Shown one piece after another: positions 42,867-54,121 of a DNA stretch of 64,000 nt. Both the position numbers and the translations under genes were made by a program. The stretch comes from Dallia pectoralis. Its lineage: Eukaryota; Chordata; Actinopteri; Esociformes; Umbridae. The notes under the pieces were generated by a model. It was not told the DNA's origin and did no database searches. It saw only the letters and a list, made by a program, of their open reading frames with translations. Where the stretch lies: positions 13,612,459 through 13,676,458 of the forward strand of contig CM055737.1 in NCBI GenBank assembly GCA_029465975.1, written 5' to 3'. Position 1 is the stretch's first letter. Each line of letters opens with the position of its first letter.

Positions 42867-43289
42867 ATAATGGCTCTTTGTATTTTGAATTGCAGGTTTA
42901 ATTTAATCGAATGTTGGCTTTACATGTGTAAAAATTTTGTCATTCAACTTGACATAAAGCAAAATGAATACAAAAAATGTCACTTCGGAACTTATGTTAC
43001 TGCAAGATTTGCCTCATTCCAGTCAACTGTCAAGCTCTGTTCTCCCAGCATGCATTGCGGTGGAATAATGGTTTATTTAGGTGAAATGCTGTTGTACCAG
43101 ACATTTATTGTGTTCACCAGGTCATTTATTTCGGTCTATTTTGTTCGGTGTATATTATTTAAGACATTTCTTTCATCTTGGGCAGTTAAAAAAAATTGGG
43201 TTGCCACCGTGAGGTGGAAGACTGATGGTTTAAATGGCTTTGCTTTGCCATTCATTAGCTTATTCATCAGGGCGGCCCTGTAGCAGAGG

Positions 43290-44732
43290 TCCAACGGAAA
43301 ATCTGCGAGTGGAGTGCACGGTCTCTCACGATGACGGGTAAGACCCTGATCCTGAAGGCAATTGTTCTCCCCATTCTACTGTACCTAGGCAGGGTGTTTC
43401 CCCCGGACAAGGCAGCAAGCAAAACGATTGAGCGCCTGATGTTCACCTTTGTCTGGGGAAGCCAAATGGAGCGACTCCAACGCAGCACCCTGTACAAAAT
43501 GGTGGAGAATGGGAGGAAGGGGGTCCCAGACATCCTCAACATTATTAGGGCACAGCAACTCTCCAACTTGGTCAAAACATTCAATAAACCGGACGAAAAA
43601 GCCAGTTTCTTTGAGAGACACTACGCCACACCCATCCTCAGAACACTGGGAATGGGCACTATCGACCACACTGTGCCCTATAGCTGGGATCCCCCAAAAG
43701 TCTACAAAGCCATCAGAGACTTTGCCTTCGGGTCGGGTCTGTCTACAGCTGGGCTGGTGTCTTGGAAATACAAAGACATCATGGGCCACATCCGCTCCAA
43801 GGACACAGTGGCCCCTCTGAGAGACAGCTCAACTGTAGCCCCGCAACAGGTATGGTTAAACGTCAATCACCATTGCCTTACAAATAGACAGAAAGACATC
43901 TCCTGGATGGCTGTTCATGGTTGCCTCCCCACTGGAGAATTCATGTACAGGCGGCACATTGCACGGACAGTGAGCTGCCCCCCACGGATGCCACACGATT
44001 GAAGACACACACCATGTTTTGGCCGAGTGCTCCGTGGCCAGGCGGGTCTGGGCCTTGTTTGTTCCCTCTGTCTCCCACAACAGGCTGCTGACCCTACCTC
44101 GCTTGACGACAGAAAACATCCTGAACGGTCCTCCCGGCGGGTGCACCACCACCGAGCTCCGCCAGCAGTGGAGGATCATCGGCGTCGTCAAGCAGGTCCT
44201 GTGGGAGACGAGGAACATAAAGGTTTTTAACAGAACCACAGTGGACCCAACAACCCTGAGGAGGAGGATCACCATTCTTCTCAGGGACCACGCCATCACA
44301 GACTTTCACAAGGACCCAGTAACAGCGAGAGCGGCATGGGGGGTAACAAGATGGAAAGACATCAACCTCTAAAATCCCCCTGTGCCGCTTCGGACCACCC
44401 CCACCCCCCGTTCCAGAACATCAATCCGTCCTCGAGCCTCCAGCGTATCAGCCTCACCAGCGCAACGCCCCTGGAGGAATGACCCCCGCCCCACAACCGC
44501 ACCACCCCAGCACCGGAGGAGGCGTGGAGGAGGGACCCACATTAGACCTTCACCCGGAGCGGTGGTTCACAGGCGAGTACCACAATGACCTTAGGGTCGG
44601 GGCTCGGCCGGTGGACTGTTCCGCTCCTCAGGTTGTCCTTCCTCCCCTCTGCAGGTCCAGTACCAGCCGCGGACCCCGGCATACAGCACCAACACCACCA
44701 CCAACAGTATCAGAACGGCAGATGGAGCGGGC
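43290..44732 (+). mobile_element. Tx1-like LINE C, truncated at both ends
   Basis: Nearly identical to the 3' third of LINE A (about 33040-34456). It starts abruptly after GTAGCAGAGG of repeat R and stops in the 3' UTR at GATGGAGCGGGC without a tail, where an hAT piece follows. No duplication can be read because the right flank is replaced. Confidence 0.8.
43331..44372 (+). pseudogene. Tx1-like C ORF2 C-terminal region, frameshifted once
   Basis: The frame 43331-44002 (KTLILKAIVLPILLYLGRVF onward) is open where LINE A is broken, and lacks A's 14-bp duplication. It is interrupted by one extra C in the CCCCCC run at about 43979-43984, just at the Cys/His cluster, and resumes at 44019-44372 (WRIIGVVKQVLWETRNIKVF to KDINL stop). 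It encodes only the region after the RT catalytic core. Confidence 0.8.
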
Positions 44733-44991
44733 ACTATATTTCAACAATGTATCAAATAAGTTGCAACTTACATCTTTGTCATTCTTTTTGGTGAAATGGT
44801 CCCACACAGTACTTTTCTTTGCACGCTTCATGTCCTCTGCTCTGCTCTAACGGTGTGACGGCGCGCAAAATATTTATAATTGCCTAATTTAGAAATCACT
44901 TTTTTTAACCGACTAACAATAACTTTGACCGGTTAACGTCGAAACGGTCAACCACCCGTCAAACGGTCACCGGTTAACATCCCTAGGTTCG
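44733..44991 (-). mobile_element. 5' end of an hAT element with BED-finger start
   Basis: The right edge reads CGGTTAACATCCCTA, an hAT terminus. On the minus strand a frame begins MKRAKKSTVWDHFTKKNDKD followed by VSCNLFD, the N-terminal BED zinc finger of an hAT transposase with its second Cys replaced by Phe. Only about 260 bp remain. TIR-like CACCGGTTAAC and GACCGGTTAACG words repeat near the end. Confidence 0.65.
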
Positions 44992-46433
44992 ACACTAGGC
45001 TATATAGTTTTGGTTCACTAGACTATATAGTTTAGGTTCGACACCAGGCTATATAGTTTAGGTTCGACACTAGGCTATATAGTTTGGGTTCGACACTAGG
45101 CTATATAGTTTAGGTTCGACACTAGTCTATATAGTTTAGGTTCGACACTAGGCTATATAGTTTGGGTTCGACACTAGGCTATACAGTTTAGGTTCGACAC
45201 TAGGCCATATAGTTTAGGTTCACTAGGCTATATAGTTTAGGTTCAACACTAGGCTATATAGTTTAGGTTCGACACCAGGCTATATAGTTTAGGTTCGACA
45301 CCAGGCTATATAGTTTAGGTTCGACACCAGGCTATATAGTTTAGGTTCGACACCAGGCTATATAGTTTAAGTTCATTAGGCTATATAGTTCAGGTTCAAC
45401 ACCAGGCTATAAAGTTTAGGTTTGACACTAGGCTATATAGTTTAGGTTCACTAGGCTATATAGTTTAGGTTCGACACCAGGCTATATAGTTTAGGTTCGA
45501 CACCAGGCTATATAGTTTAGGTTCATTAGGCTATATATTTTAGGTTCACAAGGCTATATAGTATAGGTTCACTAGGGTATATATTTTAGGTTCGACACCA
45601 GGCTATATAGTTTAGGTTCGACACCAGGCTATATAGTTCAGGTTCGACACCAGGCTATATAGTTCAGGTTCGACACCAGGCTATATAGTTCAGGTTCGAC
45701 ACCAGGCTATATAGTTCAGGTTCGACACCAGGCTATATAGTTTAGGTTCGACACCAGGCTATATAGTTTAGGTTCGACACCAGGCTATATAGTTTAGGTT
45801 CGACACCAGGCTATATAGTTTAGGTTCACTAGGCTATATAGTTTAGGTTCGACACTAGGCTATATAGTTTAGGTTCGACACCAGGCTATATAGTTTAGGT
45901 TCGACACCAGGCTATATAGTTTAGGTTCGACACCAGGCTATATAGCTTAGGTTCGACACCAGGCTATTTAGTTTAGGTTCATTAGGCTATATAGTTCAGG
46001 TTCGACACCAGGCTATATAGTTTAGGTTTGACACTAGGCCATATAGTTTGGGTTCGACACTAGGCTATATAGTTTAGGTTCGACACTTAGCTATATAGTT
46101 TAGGTTCGACACTAGGCTATATAGTTTAGGTTCGACACTAGGCTATATAGTTTGGGTTCGACACTAGGCTATACAGTTTAGGTTCGACACTAGGCCATAT
46201 AGTTTAGGTTCACTAGGCTATATAGTTTAGGTTCAACACTAGGCTATATAGTTTAGGTTCGACACCAGGCTATATAGTTTAGGTTCACTAGGCTATATAG
46301 TTTAGGTTCGACACCAGGCTATATAGTTTAGGTTCGACACCAGGCTATATAGTTTAGGTTCGACACCAGGCTATATAGTTCAGGTTCGACACCAGGCTAT
46401 ATAGTTTAGGTTCGACACCAGGCTATATAGTTT
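44992..46433 (+). repeat. 26-bp minisatellite (GGTTCGACACCAGGCTATAT)
   Basis: About 55 units of a 26-bp repeat, GGTTCGACACCAGGCTATAT plus AGTTTA, with CACTAGG, CATTAGG and TTCGACACTAGG variants. The array continues in two further pieces (47753-47794 and 50386-50560) because two transposons have inserted in it. No coding content. Confidence 0.95.
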
Positions 46434-46440
46434 AGGTTCT

Positions 46441-47750
46441 AAGGTTGCCACCCGTCCCTTAAAATACGTAATCGTCCCGTATTTGAGAATAAAATAGCGC
46501 GTCCCGTTTTGAATCAATACGGGACGGGGTTTGTCCCGTATTTTCGGAGTTGTCTCAATGAATGCACCATCTCTCAATGCAAATCATCCCACCCGCATTC
46601 TGTGAAGACTCGTCCTATTCTGCCCCTGATTGGGTAATACTCACGGCTGCCATCGTTGGATTGATTGGTTTGTTTCAGGGTCACGGCCAATCAGAGTCAG
46701 AGGAGGGCGGGTCTCTTGGCAGAGAGTCTATTTGAAAGAATGGCGGAGGCTGCTCCAGATACCCCCCGCGTCCAGCGCTGAAACAGAAGCGAATGCAAAA
46801 GTATAGACGAGAATGGGAGGAAACAAATACGTGGCTGGAAAGTGTCAGCGTAAATGAATATCAAGCCAACTGCAAAATTTGTCGGCGAGTGTTCTCTGTT
46901 GCCCACGGTGGGTTGTCAGATGTGCGACAGCATGCATCGGGGGAGCAACATTCCCGCAATGCCAGAAGTCAAAGAAAGCAAAGCACTGTCTCCCAGTTCT
47001 TCATACCTCAATCATCTCCTGAGGCAGATAGTGTAATGACAGTTTTTTAATCGCCTCAATAATGTTCTGATTGATTACATTAGATTTCATAGGCTGCCTA
47101 TTTGTTAAGAAATAATGTAAGAAATGTAAATGAATCATGTTATGGTATAGAATAGAATAGACCAATATTGTCAGTTGTACAACTGAATGCCTTCAACTGA
47201 AATGTGTTCTCTGCATTTTACCCAACCCTGAGGTGCAGGGGGCAGCCCTAATAAGTTACCTGATTTGACTTCCACGTCACGGCGCCCGGGGTATGATTGG
47301 TTGATAACACTTTACAATAAGGTTACTTTATTAAACATTATTTAATGTATTATTAACTAACATGAACTAACAATGAATAATACATTTGTTACAGTATTTA
47401 TTAATCTTTGTTAATGTTAGTTAATAGAAATAAAGCTGTTCATTGTTTGTTCATGTTAGTTCACATTACATTAACTAAAATTAACAAGATTTGAATAAAG
47501 TATTAGTAAATGTAGATATTACATTAACAAAGATGAACAAATGCTGTATAGGTGCAGTTCATCATTAGTTAGTTATGGATCTGTTAATTTAATAAGTTAA
47601 TAATATATGGTTCACATCTCACAAGTTCCTCCAAATGCCTATTTTTTGTGGTCTTACTGTCAAACCCATGTTCAATCTTAATATTTGTATTAAAACATGT
47701 ATTAAGCGCGGCAGGCGTCCCTTATTTTTCTGTATTAAAGGTGGCAACCC
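46441..47750 (+). mobile_element. hAT-like transposon inserted in the minisatellite
   Basis: AAGGTTGCCACCC at the left and GGTGGCAACCC at the right are inverted. The flanks TAGGTTCT and TAGGTTCG are an 8-bp duplication with one change. It carries a BED-finger frame and nested repeats: an AT-rich TTAACATTAG/CTAACATGAACTAA palindromic element (about 47310-47570) and a short CAACTGAAATGTGTTCTCTG motif (about 47200) like a fish SINE tail. Confidence 0.7.
46793..47050 (+). CDS. BED-type zinc-finger N-terminus of hAT transposase
   Basis: 85 codons: KYRREWEETNTWLESV, then CKICRRVFSVAHGGLSDVRQ with HASGEQH. The C-x2-C ... H-x6-H arrangement with FSxAHGG is typical of hAT BED-like fingers. The frame stops at 47050 and the rest of the transposase is absent, so this is a deletion derivative that at most encodes a DNA-binding domain. 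Confidence 0.65.
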   Translation: MQKYRREWEETNTWLESVSVNEYQANCKICRRVFSVAHGGLSDVRQHASGEQHSRNARSQRKQSTVSQFFIPQSSPEADSVMTVF

Positions 47751-47752
47751 TA

Positions 47753-47794
47753 GGTTCGACACTAGGCTATAGTGTAGGTTCGACACTAGGCCAG
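47753..47794 (+). repeat. 26-bp minisatellite, middle piece
   Basis: GGTTCGACACTAGGC units between the hAT and the next element. Confidence 0.9.
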
Positions 47795-50383
47795 CCTTAC
47801 GAAAAAAAAGTATATTAAAGTATACTATAAGTAATACTACAAAATGGATAGTACACTTTCAGTTAACTTTTGATATACTTTAAGGAGTATGCTTAGAAAA
47901 AAGTATATTCAAGTATACTATAAGTATACTACAAAATGGGTGGTACACTTTTAGTTTACTTATGATATACTTTCAAAAAGTACATTTAGAAAATAGTACT
48001 TGAACTTTTAAGTACACTACCAAATAGAAAAACGTTTTTACACATTTCTTCTGGAGTTTTCTTTTATTATACAGCAAAAACAGTCTAAATATTTTTTAAG
48101 TAGATTACAAGTATTTTTTTTAGATCCATCTTGTATATTCTAATACTCATGTCTATGATATGCATTGCACATTAAATCTTTTTTGTTACTGAAGCTGAAA
48201 TCACAATTACTGCCAAACATTTTTAATCCCTATTCATATACTATACTAATAATAATCAATTGGAGTATTAATAAAAATGTCTATGAACTAATTCCGCCTT
48301 TGCTGTATGTATTGTGAGGAACATTTATAAGTCTGATATGAATGAAAGCCCCGGACAGACAGGACATTAACATATATTTGAACATATTTTACACGCATTA
48401 ACTGAGAAAAATGTCCAATGAAGCATCAGAAGAAGGCGGATGTAGGCGGAGCTGATTAGCAACGTCACTTCCTGTTCCTTGCGCGCGAGCAAAACATCAT
48501 TTGTTGAACCGGAGATATTTCAGCATGTTTCAGTCGCCATAAACTACGCTTTAAACTCGAGCACCCAGGTGTAAGGATTCCAAAAAGGACCAAGTACAGA
48601 TGGAATGAACAGGTGAGTTTGAGCTAACTTCTAACTTTATCTAGGCCTATATGAGATAACAGCTAACTAGCTACATGGCTATGGTTAATTCTCACATCAA
48701 CATTAGCTAGATAGCTATTTACGTCTGAGCCATGTAAGAAGACAACACGTAACTAGCCCTTGTTAACAATTACTTATCTTTTATCTGCATCTTTTGTTTT
48801 TCAGGTAACTGGTAGCTACAGTTACTAATTAGGCAAGGTTGCTAGGTAGCTTGTTTGTTAGAGGCAGGGAACAAAAATCACCTTGTACTTTATCCTAATA
48901 AGCCATGTAGCCACTAGTTTGCTGATAATTTTTTTTTTATTGATGCTGTGTGTTATAAATTGTAACATGCTGGGTGTTTATACGATGTTGCATTTTACTG
49001 GCTATACTAGTATAAATTAAACGATGTACCTTACCCTTTCTCATTTCTTCAGGCTTCAGAGGAAGTTAATGTCAATGCAGAATACTCTGTATCTGATCCC
49101 AACAGCAAAGAGGGAGACATACCCAATCTCAGTAATGAAGAGGATGATGACATACACAACCCCAACAGCATGGAGGACAATGTACCCGATCCCAGCAGTG
49201 AAGAGGAAGACGTAACTGATCCCAGCAGTGAAGAGGAAGACGTACACAATACGAACAGTGAATGGGGCGACAATTCATCTGCCTTGGTATGTTTCACGCA
49301 AGTGTGTATTTGGAATCCTAATTTAATATTGCGCAATTTCACAAATTCTGATTAAAGGTTAAATATATTAATCATGTTTGCTTGTTGTCTTGTGTTTTTT
49401 TACAGGGCATGCTAGGGAGAAATTTGAAGAAATAACAGTGCAAGATGTTACTTGTTTGAATGCTTCAAACAAGTAAAGGCAGAAAAGATGTGAGCATGCA
49501 TTTCATGTACAAAAAAGAAGCATGTTGTTAAATAAAATAACCACGTTTATTTTAACGTTTAGAGTTCAAAATAGTTCTACTTTTTTTTTTAAATATATGT
49601 ATATATCAACATTTTAAGTGTTCATGGCTGGTTTATCCCCCTTTAATGTAGCTTTGACAATATTATCTCATGAAAATATTTACGAAAATATTTATCTGTT
49701 TCGCAATAAATGTGTCTAAGTCACATTGTGTGTCTTGCCTCTCAGATTTATTTAGGTATTTTGAATATGTACTGTATTTCCTTTATTTTAAAGATGTTAA
49801 TTACACTTGAAGACAAAAGTATATTTATTCTAAAGTTTCAAGTGGAACTCCTAACAGACACATGGCACTGATTGTTAGAGTATTGTTTAAGGTTCACTTG
49901 ACAAACATGGCTTGTACAGTTATACTATGTGTTTAAATCTATTAGTAAATCATAGTAAATTAACATTTATTAGGTTTACTTCTTGCAGTACTTACATGAG
50001 TTGAAAGTGCACTTGAAAGTATTCAAATGTATACTTTAGTACTTCAAGAAGTGTACTTCATGAACTGAAAGTGCACTACACAGGTTACTTTTAAGTATAC
50101 AAAAGTATACTTTTAAGTACTTTAAGAAGTCTACTTCATAAACTAAAAGTACACTACACGGGTTTCTTTAAAGTATTTAAAAGTATACTTAAAGTAAACT
50201 ATAAGTGTACTCTAAAGTGTACTAAATAAACTAAAAAGTGGGCCAATTTAGTCTACTTAGTATAAAAATAGTATATAAATAAGTACACTTCTAGTATACT
50301 TTAAGTACCTTAATAATAGTATACTTTTTAAACTTAAGTGTACTCACAAAAATAAACTTAAAGTATACTTTTTTTTCATAAGG
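47795..50383 (+). mobile_element. CCTTAYGAAA-ended DNA transposon with a small gene
   Basis: CCTTACGAAAAAAAAGTATA at the left is mirrored by TATACTTTTTTTTCATAAGG at the right. Subterminal regions on both sides (47800-48010 and 49990-50370) are dense in AAGTATACT/AGTATACTT words. The element splits the 26-bp minisatellite. I cannot assign a superfamily and see no transposase. Confidence 0.7.
48559..49435 (+). CDS. Small spliced acidic protein inside the CCTTAYGAAA element
   Basis: Three exons fit with matching phase 0: an exon ending 48612 (EHPGVRIPKRTKYRWNEQ, donor GTGAGT), 49053-49286 (78 codons) and 49406-49435 (GMLGRNLKK, then TAA). The middle exon is strongly acidic with a repeated PSSEEEDV unit (residues NVPDPSSEEEDVTDPSSEEE). 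An AATAAAATAA poly(A) signal lies near 49530. No in-frame ATG was found upstream of the first exon, so the start is unknown. The basic-then-acidic layout has no match I know. Confidence 0.5.
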
Positions 50384-50385
50384 GG

Positions 50386-50560
50386 ATATAGTTTAGGTTT
50401 GACACCAGGCTATATAGTTTAGGTTCGACACCAGGCTATATAGTTTAGGTTCGACTCCAGGCTATGTAGTTTAGGTTCGACACTAGGCTATATAGTTTAG
50501 GTTCGACACCAGGCTATATAGTTTAGGTTTGGCACTAGGCTATATAGGTTTGGTTAAGGT
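50386..50560 (+). repeat. 26-bp minisatellite, right piece
   Basis: Six or so units, the continuation of the 44992 array after the inserted element. Confidence 0.9.
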
Positions 50561-50984
50561 AGAACGATAAGGCTTATTATATATACATGCCACTTTCTGA
50601 AACAAACAAATTAATATGGGAGGTTATGTCTAAATAATATATCTGACAGCAGTAACTTTTTAGCTGTGCTGGTCTGCTTCTCACATCCATACCAAGCCGG
50701 ATAGACTCTGTGAACTTTGAAAATCTGCTTCTGCTGAAACTGAACAAAAGGTTCAGAAAGAAAAATGTCCTAGAGTTTGAGGCCTTTGCCCAGTTGTTGG
50801 TTTACAGTGAAACGTTTATACTGTTTATTCATGTTTAAAAATCATTTAACATTCTTTTAACAGACAAAATACCTGTACTATGTGTTTATTTGTATAAAAC
50901 ACAAATTGCCAACATATCCATTCATATTTCTGATTTGATTTTATGGATTTGATGTTTATTCAGTAAAAATCACAGGCTAAATAG
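50561..50984. other. No gene seen
   Basis: AT-rich non-coding DNA. Confidence 0.4.
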
Positions 50985-51131
50985 TAATTAGTACTTGAGT
51001 AGTTTTTGAGAGGTGTACTTTTACTTAAGTACATTTTTTACACCGGTACTTTTATTTTTAATTGAGTATTATTTTAGCAACTACTTGTACTTGTACTTGA
51101 GTACAATTTTTCAGTACTCAATCCACCTCTG
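50985..51131. mobile_element. CAGTGGTGG-type repeat, inverted copy
   Basis: TTAGTACTTGAGTAGTTTTT to GTACTCAATCCACCTCTG is the reverse complement form of the element at 16968-17136. Confidence 0.6.
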
Positions 51132-52429
51132 GAATTAACTGAATTACAAACACATTAAACTAGATAATGATTAAATTACAAACATTTGAACGGTTTATTG
51201 AAGTTTGTATTACTTTGAACAGGCATCGATACAATCAACTACATTTAACATCTTAGAACACGCCTACGTCGTATCTGGAATATCACCAGTTAACATGAAA
51301 ACCAGTTGAAACGTAAGACCGGCATCACTCTTCTCACCATAGGAAACCAATGTGCAGAGTTGCCTAGGGTGTTTTGGCAGCAATGCCCACTGGCTTGTCA
51401 TATCTTTTTTTTTAAGTAGATTCTCCTGATTAAAATAGTGGCCAATATTTAACAATTAGAAAATATGCATTTGAGAAATCTGAAGTGAACAGCGCTGTTT
51501 CTTATGTGTACTTAGTGCTGTCTAGTATTTTCTATTATCGTTGATGTATTGTTGTGGCTTAAGTGTTTGAAAGCTTCATTAATAGCCAATTTAAACTATG
51601 TTTGTAATCTCGTTTGATACGTTTACTTGACTGTATCTGCAGTAAAATAGTTTGTGTGCAAAAAGCTGCACATATTTTGTGGCAACTACAAATCAGCTGA
51701 AGTTTTTTGGGTAACCGAACTCGGAACATTTATAGTATTGACTGAATTACCTTGGTGCTATCTAGTATAATAAGTCCTGTAACATCAATTGGTGGGAATT
51801 ATGTATTACTACAAACTAATCATTAGATATTACCAAGTAAATAGTTCTGGAATATACACATAAGCCTTTTATGTTTTCAATAACTTCACTCCTTAGTGAC
51901 CTCTTTGTATTCAATTGATTTAACAATTTTCTATATAACTAATATTAATTTTGAAAGTTTTGACTTGTTCTTTTTAAAACTAAATTACACAACTAGCAAA
52001 AAAGGTTCCATTTGAAATGACAACTGTACTCAACCCTTATCAGAAGATACAAAAACTGTAATTTGGCTGGTCACAAAGAATTTAAAACATGAATCTGTTT
52101 AAGACAAAGATTTAATGTGTGACCATATATAGCTGTGCTATAGAAAACACTTGATTCCTTAAACTCTTAGGTGACTAAGTGTTTTAGAGCAGATTGATGC
52201 TGAACATTTTTAAATGTTCCATGGCTACAATCAGTGTGTCAGTCATGATTTCCTGCTAATCAAACAAAACTATTCTATAATGCTAGACTTGCATCATTAA
52301 GGTGTGTGCCACAACCACACTGTTCTTATGGTGATTCTCACCATGTGGCAAACTCTGTGGCATACCTTGAACAAAACCTTGAAAAAACAAATACTGCAAT
52401 TGTAACTTCTGCTGTCATGTTTAACACTA
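51132..52429. other. No gene seen
   Basis: 1.3 kb of AT-rich sequence with no splice-flanked frame, terminal repeat or tandem repeat that I can support. Confidence 0.5.
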
Positions 52430-52505
52430 GGTTGTACACACACAGACAATCATTATATGGGTTCAGAAAGGGCAATTACATATAGGGCCCATTTGGGTTT
52501 ATCAA
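52430..52505 (+). repeat. Partial copy of the 135-bp repeat
   Basis: GGTTGTACACACACAGACAAT and GGGCCCATTTGGGTTTATCA match the units at 27763-28040. Confidence 0.65.
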
Positions 52506-52619
52506 ACAACTCAGTTAACATTAGTTACTGTATAGTTAACACTGGAAAGTCAACACTAGACAATTTGTTGTATACTTGGCCAGTGGATTGACATGTTTAA
52601 ATTGATGTCTACTTTGGAG

Positions 52620-53031
52620 GAACCCGCCATTGCTGCAGGCTGCTATATTTATTATTATTATTATACTTATCTCCCTAAATGGTTCAATAACTCGGTTGCC
52701 CATGGATAACTTTTTCGAAAAATTTGCACATTGATAAAACAGGTGTTGAGTAACTCACACAAATTAATTGACCTACATACGCCCATAGGTGGCGCTATAA
52801 ATCACGGCTAAAATCTACGGGATAGCCCCGCCACACCGTACGTCCGATATGGCTGAAACTTGGTGTCCATGCCTTAATTGACCTCATTAACAAAAAAGCC
52901 TCTTGGCTTTAAGTCCACCATGATGGACCCATAAAGTCCGCCATGATGGATTTTTCTGTACAGTCCAAATTTGGGACAATGTACAAAACGCTACTCCTCT
53001 TGAACCGCTTCTCTGATTCACTTGGTTGTTG
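52620..53031 (+). repeat. Repeat R, copy 6
   Basis: Contains AACAAAAAAGCCTCTTGG, TCTGTACAGTCCAAATTTGG and CACTTGGTTGTTGG, as in copies 2 and 3. The GGCTGAAACTTGGTGTCCATG segment upstream is part of the same family. It runs directly into the 30-bp minisatellite. Confidence 0.7.
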
Positions 53032-53660
53032 GTAAGGGCACATGTCAGGGTAGATTAGATGGTAAGGGCACATGTCAGGGTATATTAGATGGTAAGGGCA
53101 CATGTCAGGGTAGATTAGATGGTAAGGGCACGTGTCAGGGTAGATTAGATGGTAAGGGCACGTGTCAGGGTAGATTAGATGGTAAGGGCACGTGTCAGGG
53201 TAGATTAGATGGTAAGGGCACGTGTCAGGGTAGATTAGATGGTAAGGGCACGTGTCAGGGTAGATTAGATGGTAAGGGCACGTGTCAGGGTAGATTAGAT
53301 GGTAAGGGCACGTGTCAGGGTAGATTAGATGGTAAGGGCACGTGTCAGGGTAGATTAGATGGTAAGGGCACGTGTCAGGGTAGATTAGATGGTAAGGGCA
53401 CGTGTCAGGGTAGATTAGATGGTAAGGGCACATGTCAGGGTAGATTAGATGGTAAGGGCACATGTCAGGGTAGATTAGATGGTAAGGGCACATGTCAGGG
53501 TAGATTAGATGGTAAGGGCACATGTCAGGGTAGATTAGATGGTAAGGGCACATGTCAGGGTAGATTAGATGGTAAGGGCACATGTCAGGGTATATTAGAT
53601 GGTAAGGGCACATGTCAGGGTAGATTAGATGGTAAGGTCACATTTCAGGCTAGATTAGAT
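53032..53660 (+). repeat. 30-bp minisatellite, about 21 units
   Basis: GGTAAGGGCA(C/T)(A/G)TGTCAGGG followed by TAGATTAGAT repeats with almost no divergence; a run of ACGTGTC units (53130-53410) is flanked by ACATGTC units. Because 30 is a multiple of three, both strands are open through the array (decapeptide GKGTCQGRLD and its antisense). There is no codon-like variation, so I do not call a gene. Confidence 0.95.
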
Positions 53661-53662
53661 GG

Positions 53663-53905
53663 TACCATAACCATTTACGGTCAGGTCTATACATATTTGG
53701 ACATTGACAGACACCTGGTCATGGAACAGCAGAGCAGCCAATTGTCCAATTACTTTTGGTCCCTGATTTAGACATAATTACCCTCATAATAAAGCAGAGT
53801 CTGCACTTAAAGTACATCTTGATTGTATCATTTCAAATCCATTGTGGTGGTGTACAGGGCCAAAGAGATGAAAATTGTGTCCAAATATTTATGTAACTGT
53901 GGTGG
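53663..53905. repeat. Probable DNA-transposon fragment
   Basis: CAGGTCTATACATATTTGGA plus CATTGACA and CCAATTACTTTTGGTCCCT are words of a common fish DNA repeat. Ends not resolved. Confidence 0.35.
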
Positions 53906-53958
53906 ATTTTCAGTTCGTGTACATGTTTAGAAAATTAGTTTGTTCAACAGCATTATTA

Positions 53959-53988
53959 TCCGACCCCGGATAAGCGGTTGAAGATGAG
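53959..53988 (+). mobile_element. 30-bp retroposed LINE/SINE tail
   Basis: CCGACCCCGGATAAGCGGTT plus GAAGATGAG is the 3' end found on fish CR1/L2/Rex-type elements. It is flanked by the perfect 13-bp duplication AACAGCATTATTA (53946-53958 and 53989-54001). This looks like an extreme 5'-truncated insertion. Confidence 0.8.
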
Positions 53989-54121
53989 AACAGCATTATT
54001 AGTTTGCTTACATAATTCGGTTGTTACATTACATGAGTATATATCTGTTAAACTTCATATCATTTTAGTATAATTAGTTATAAACACATATGGTATTTGG
54101 TAAACTTACACTGTCAGAAAA

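Larger units (their letters stand above)
41104..43289 (+). repeat. Repeat R, copy 5 (interrupted by an hAT)
   Basis: Runs colinear with copy 2: CAGCCGTCACTC (41112), CATGATGAACAAAAAAGCCT (41320), GTCTTTCTGACCTAACATG, and after the hAT GAGGTGGAAGACTGATGG (43211) and CCCTGTAGCAGAGG (43276-43289). Tx1-like C begins right there. Confidence 0.75.

Noticed and set aside
44992..46433. CRISPR-like array of regularly spaced repeats
   Set aside because: The repeats are contiguous 26-bp units without unique spacers, in a eukaryotic context; the same holds for the 30-bp, 45-bp, 59-bp and 62-bp arrays.
52909..53771. Two overlapping frames of over 230 codons on opposite strands
   Set aside because: Both are forced by a 30-bp minisatellite with no stop in either strand; unit variation is not codon-like.
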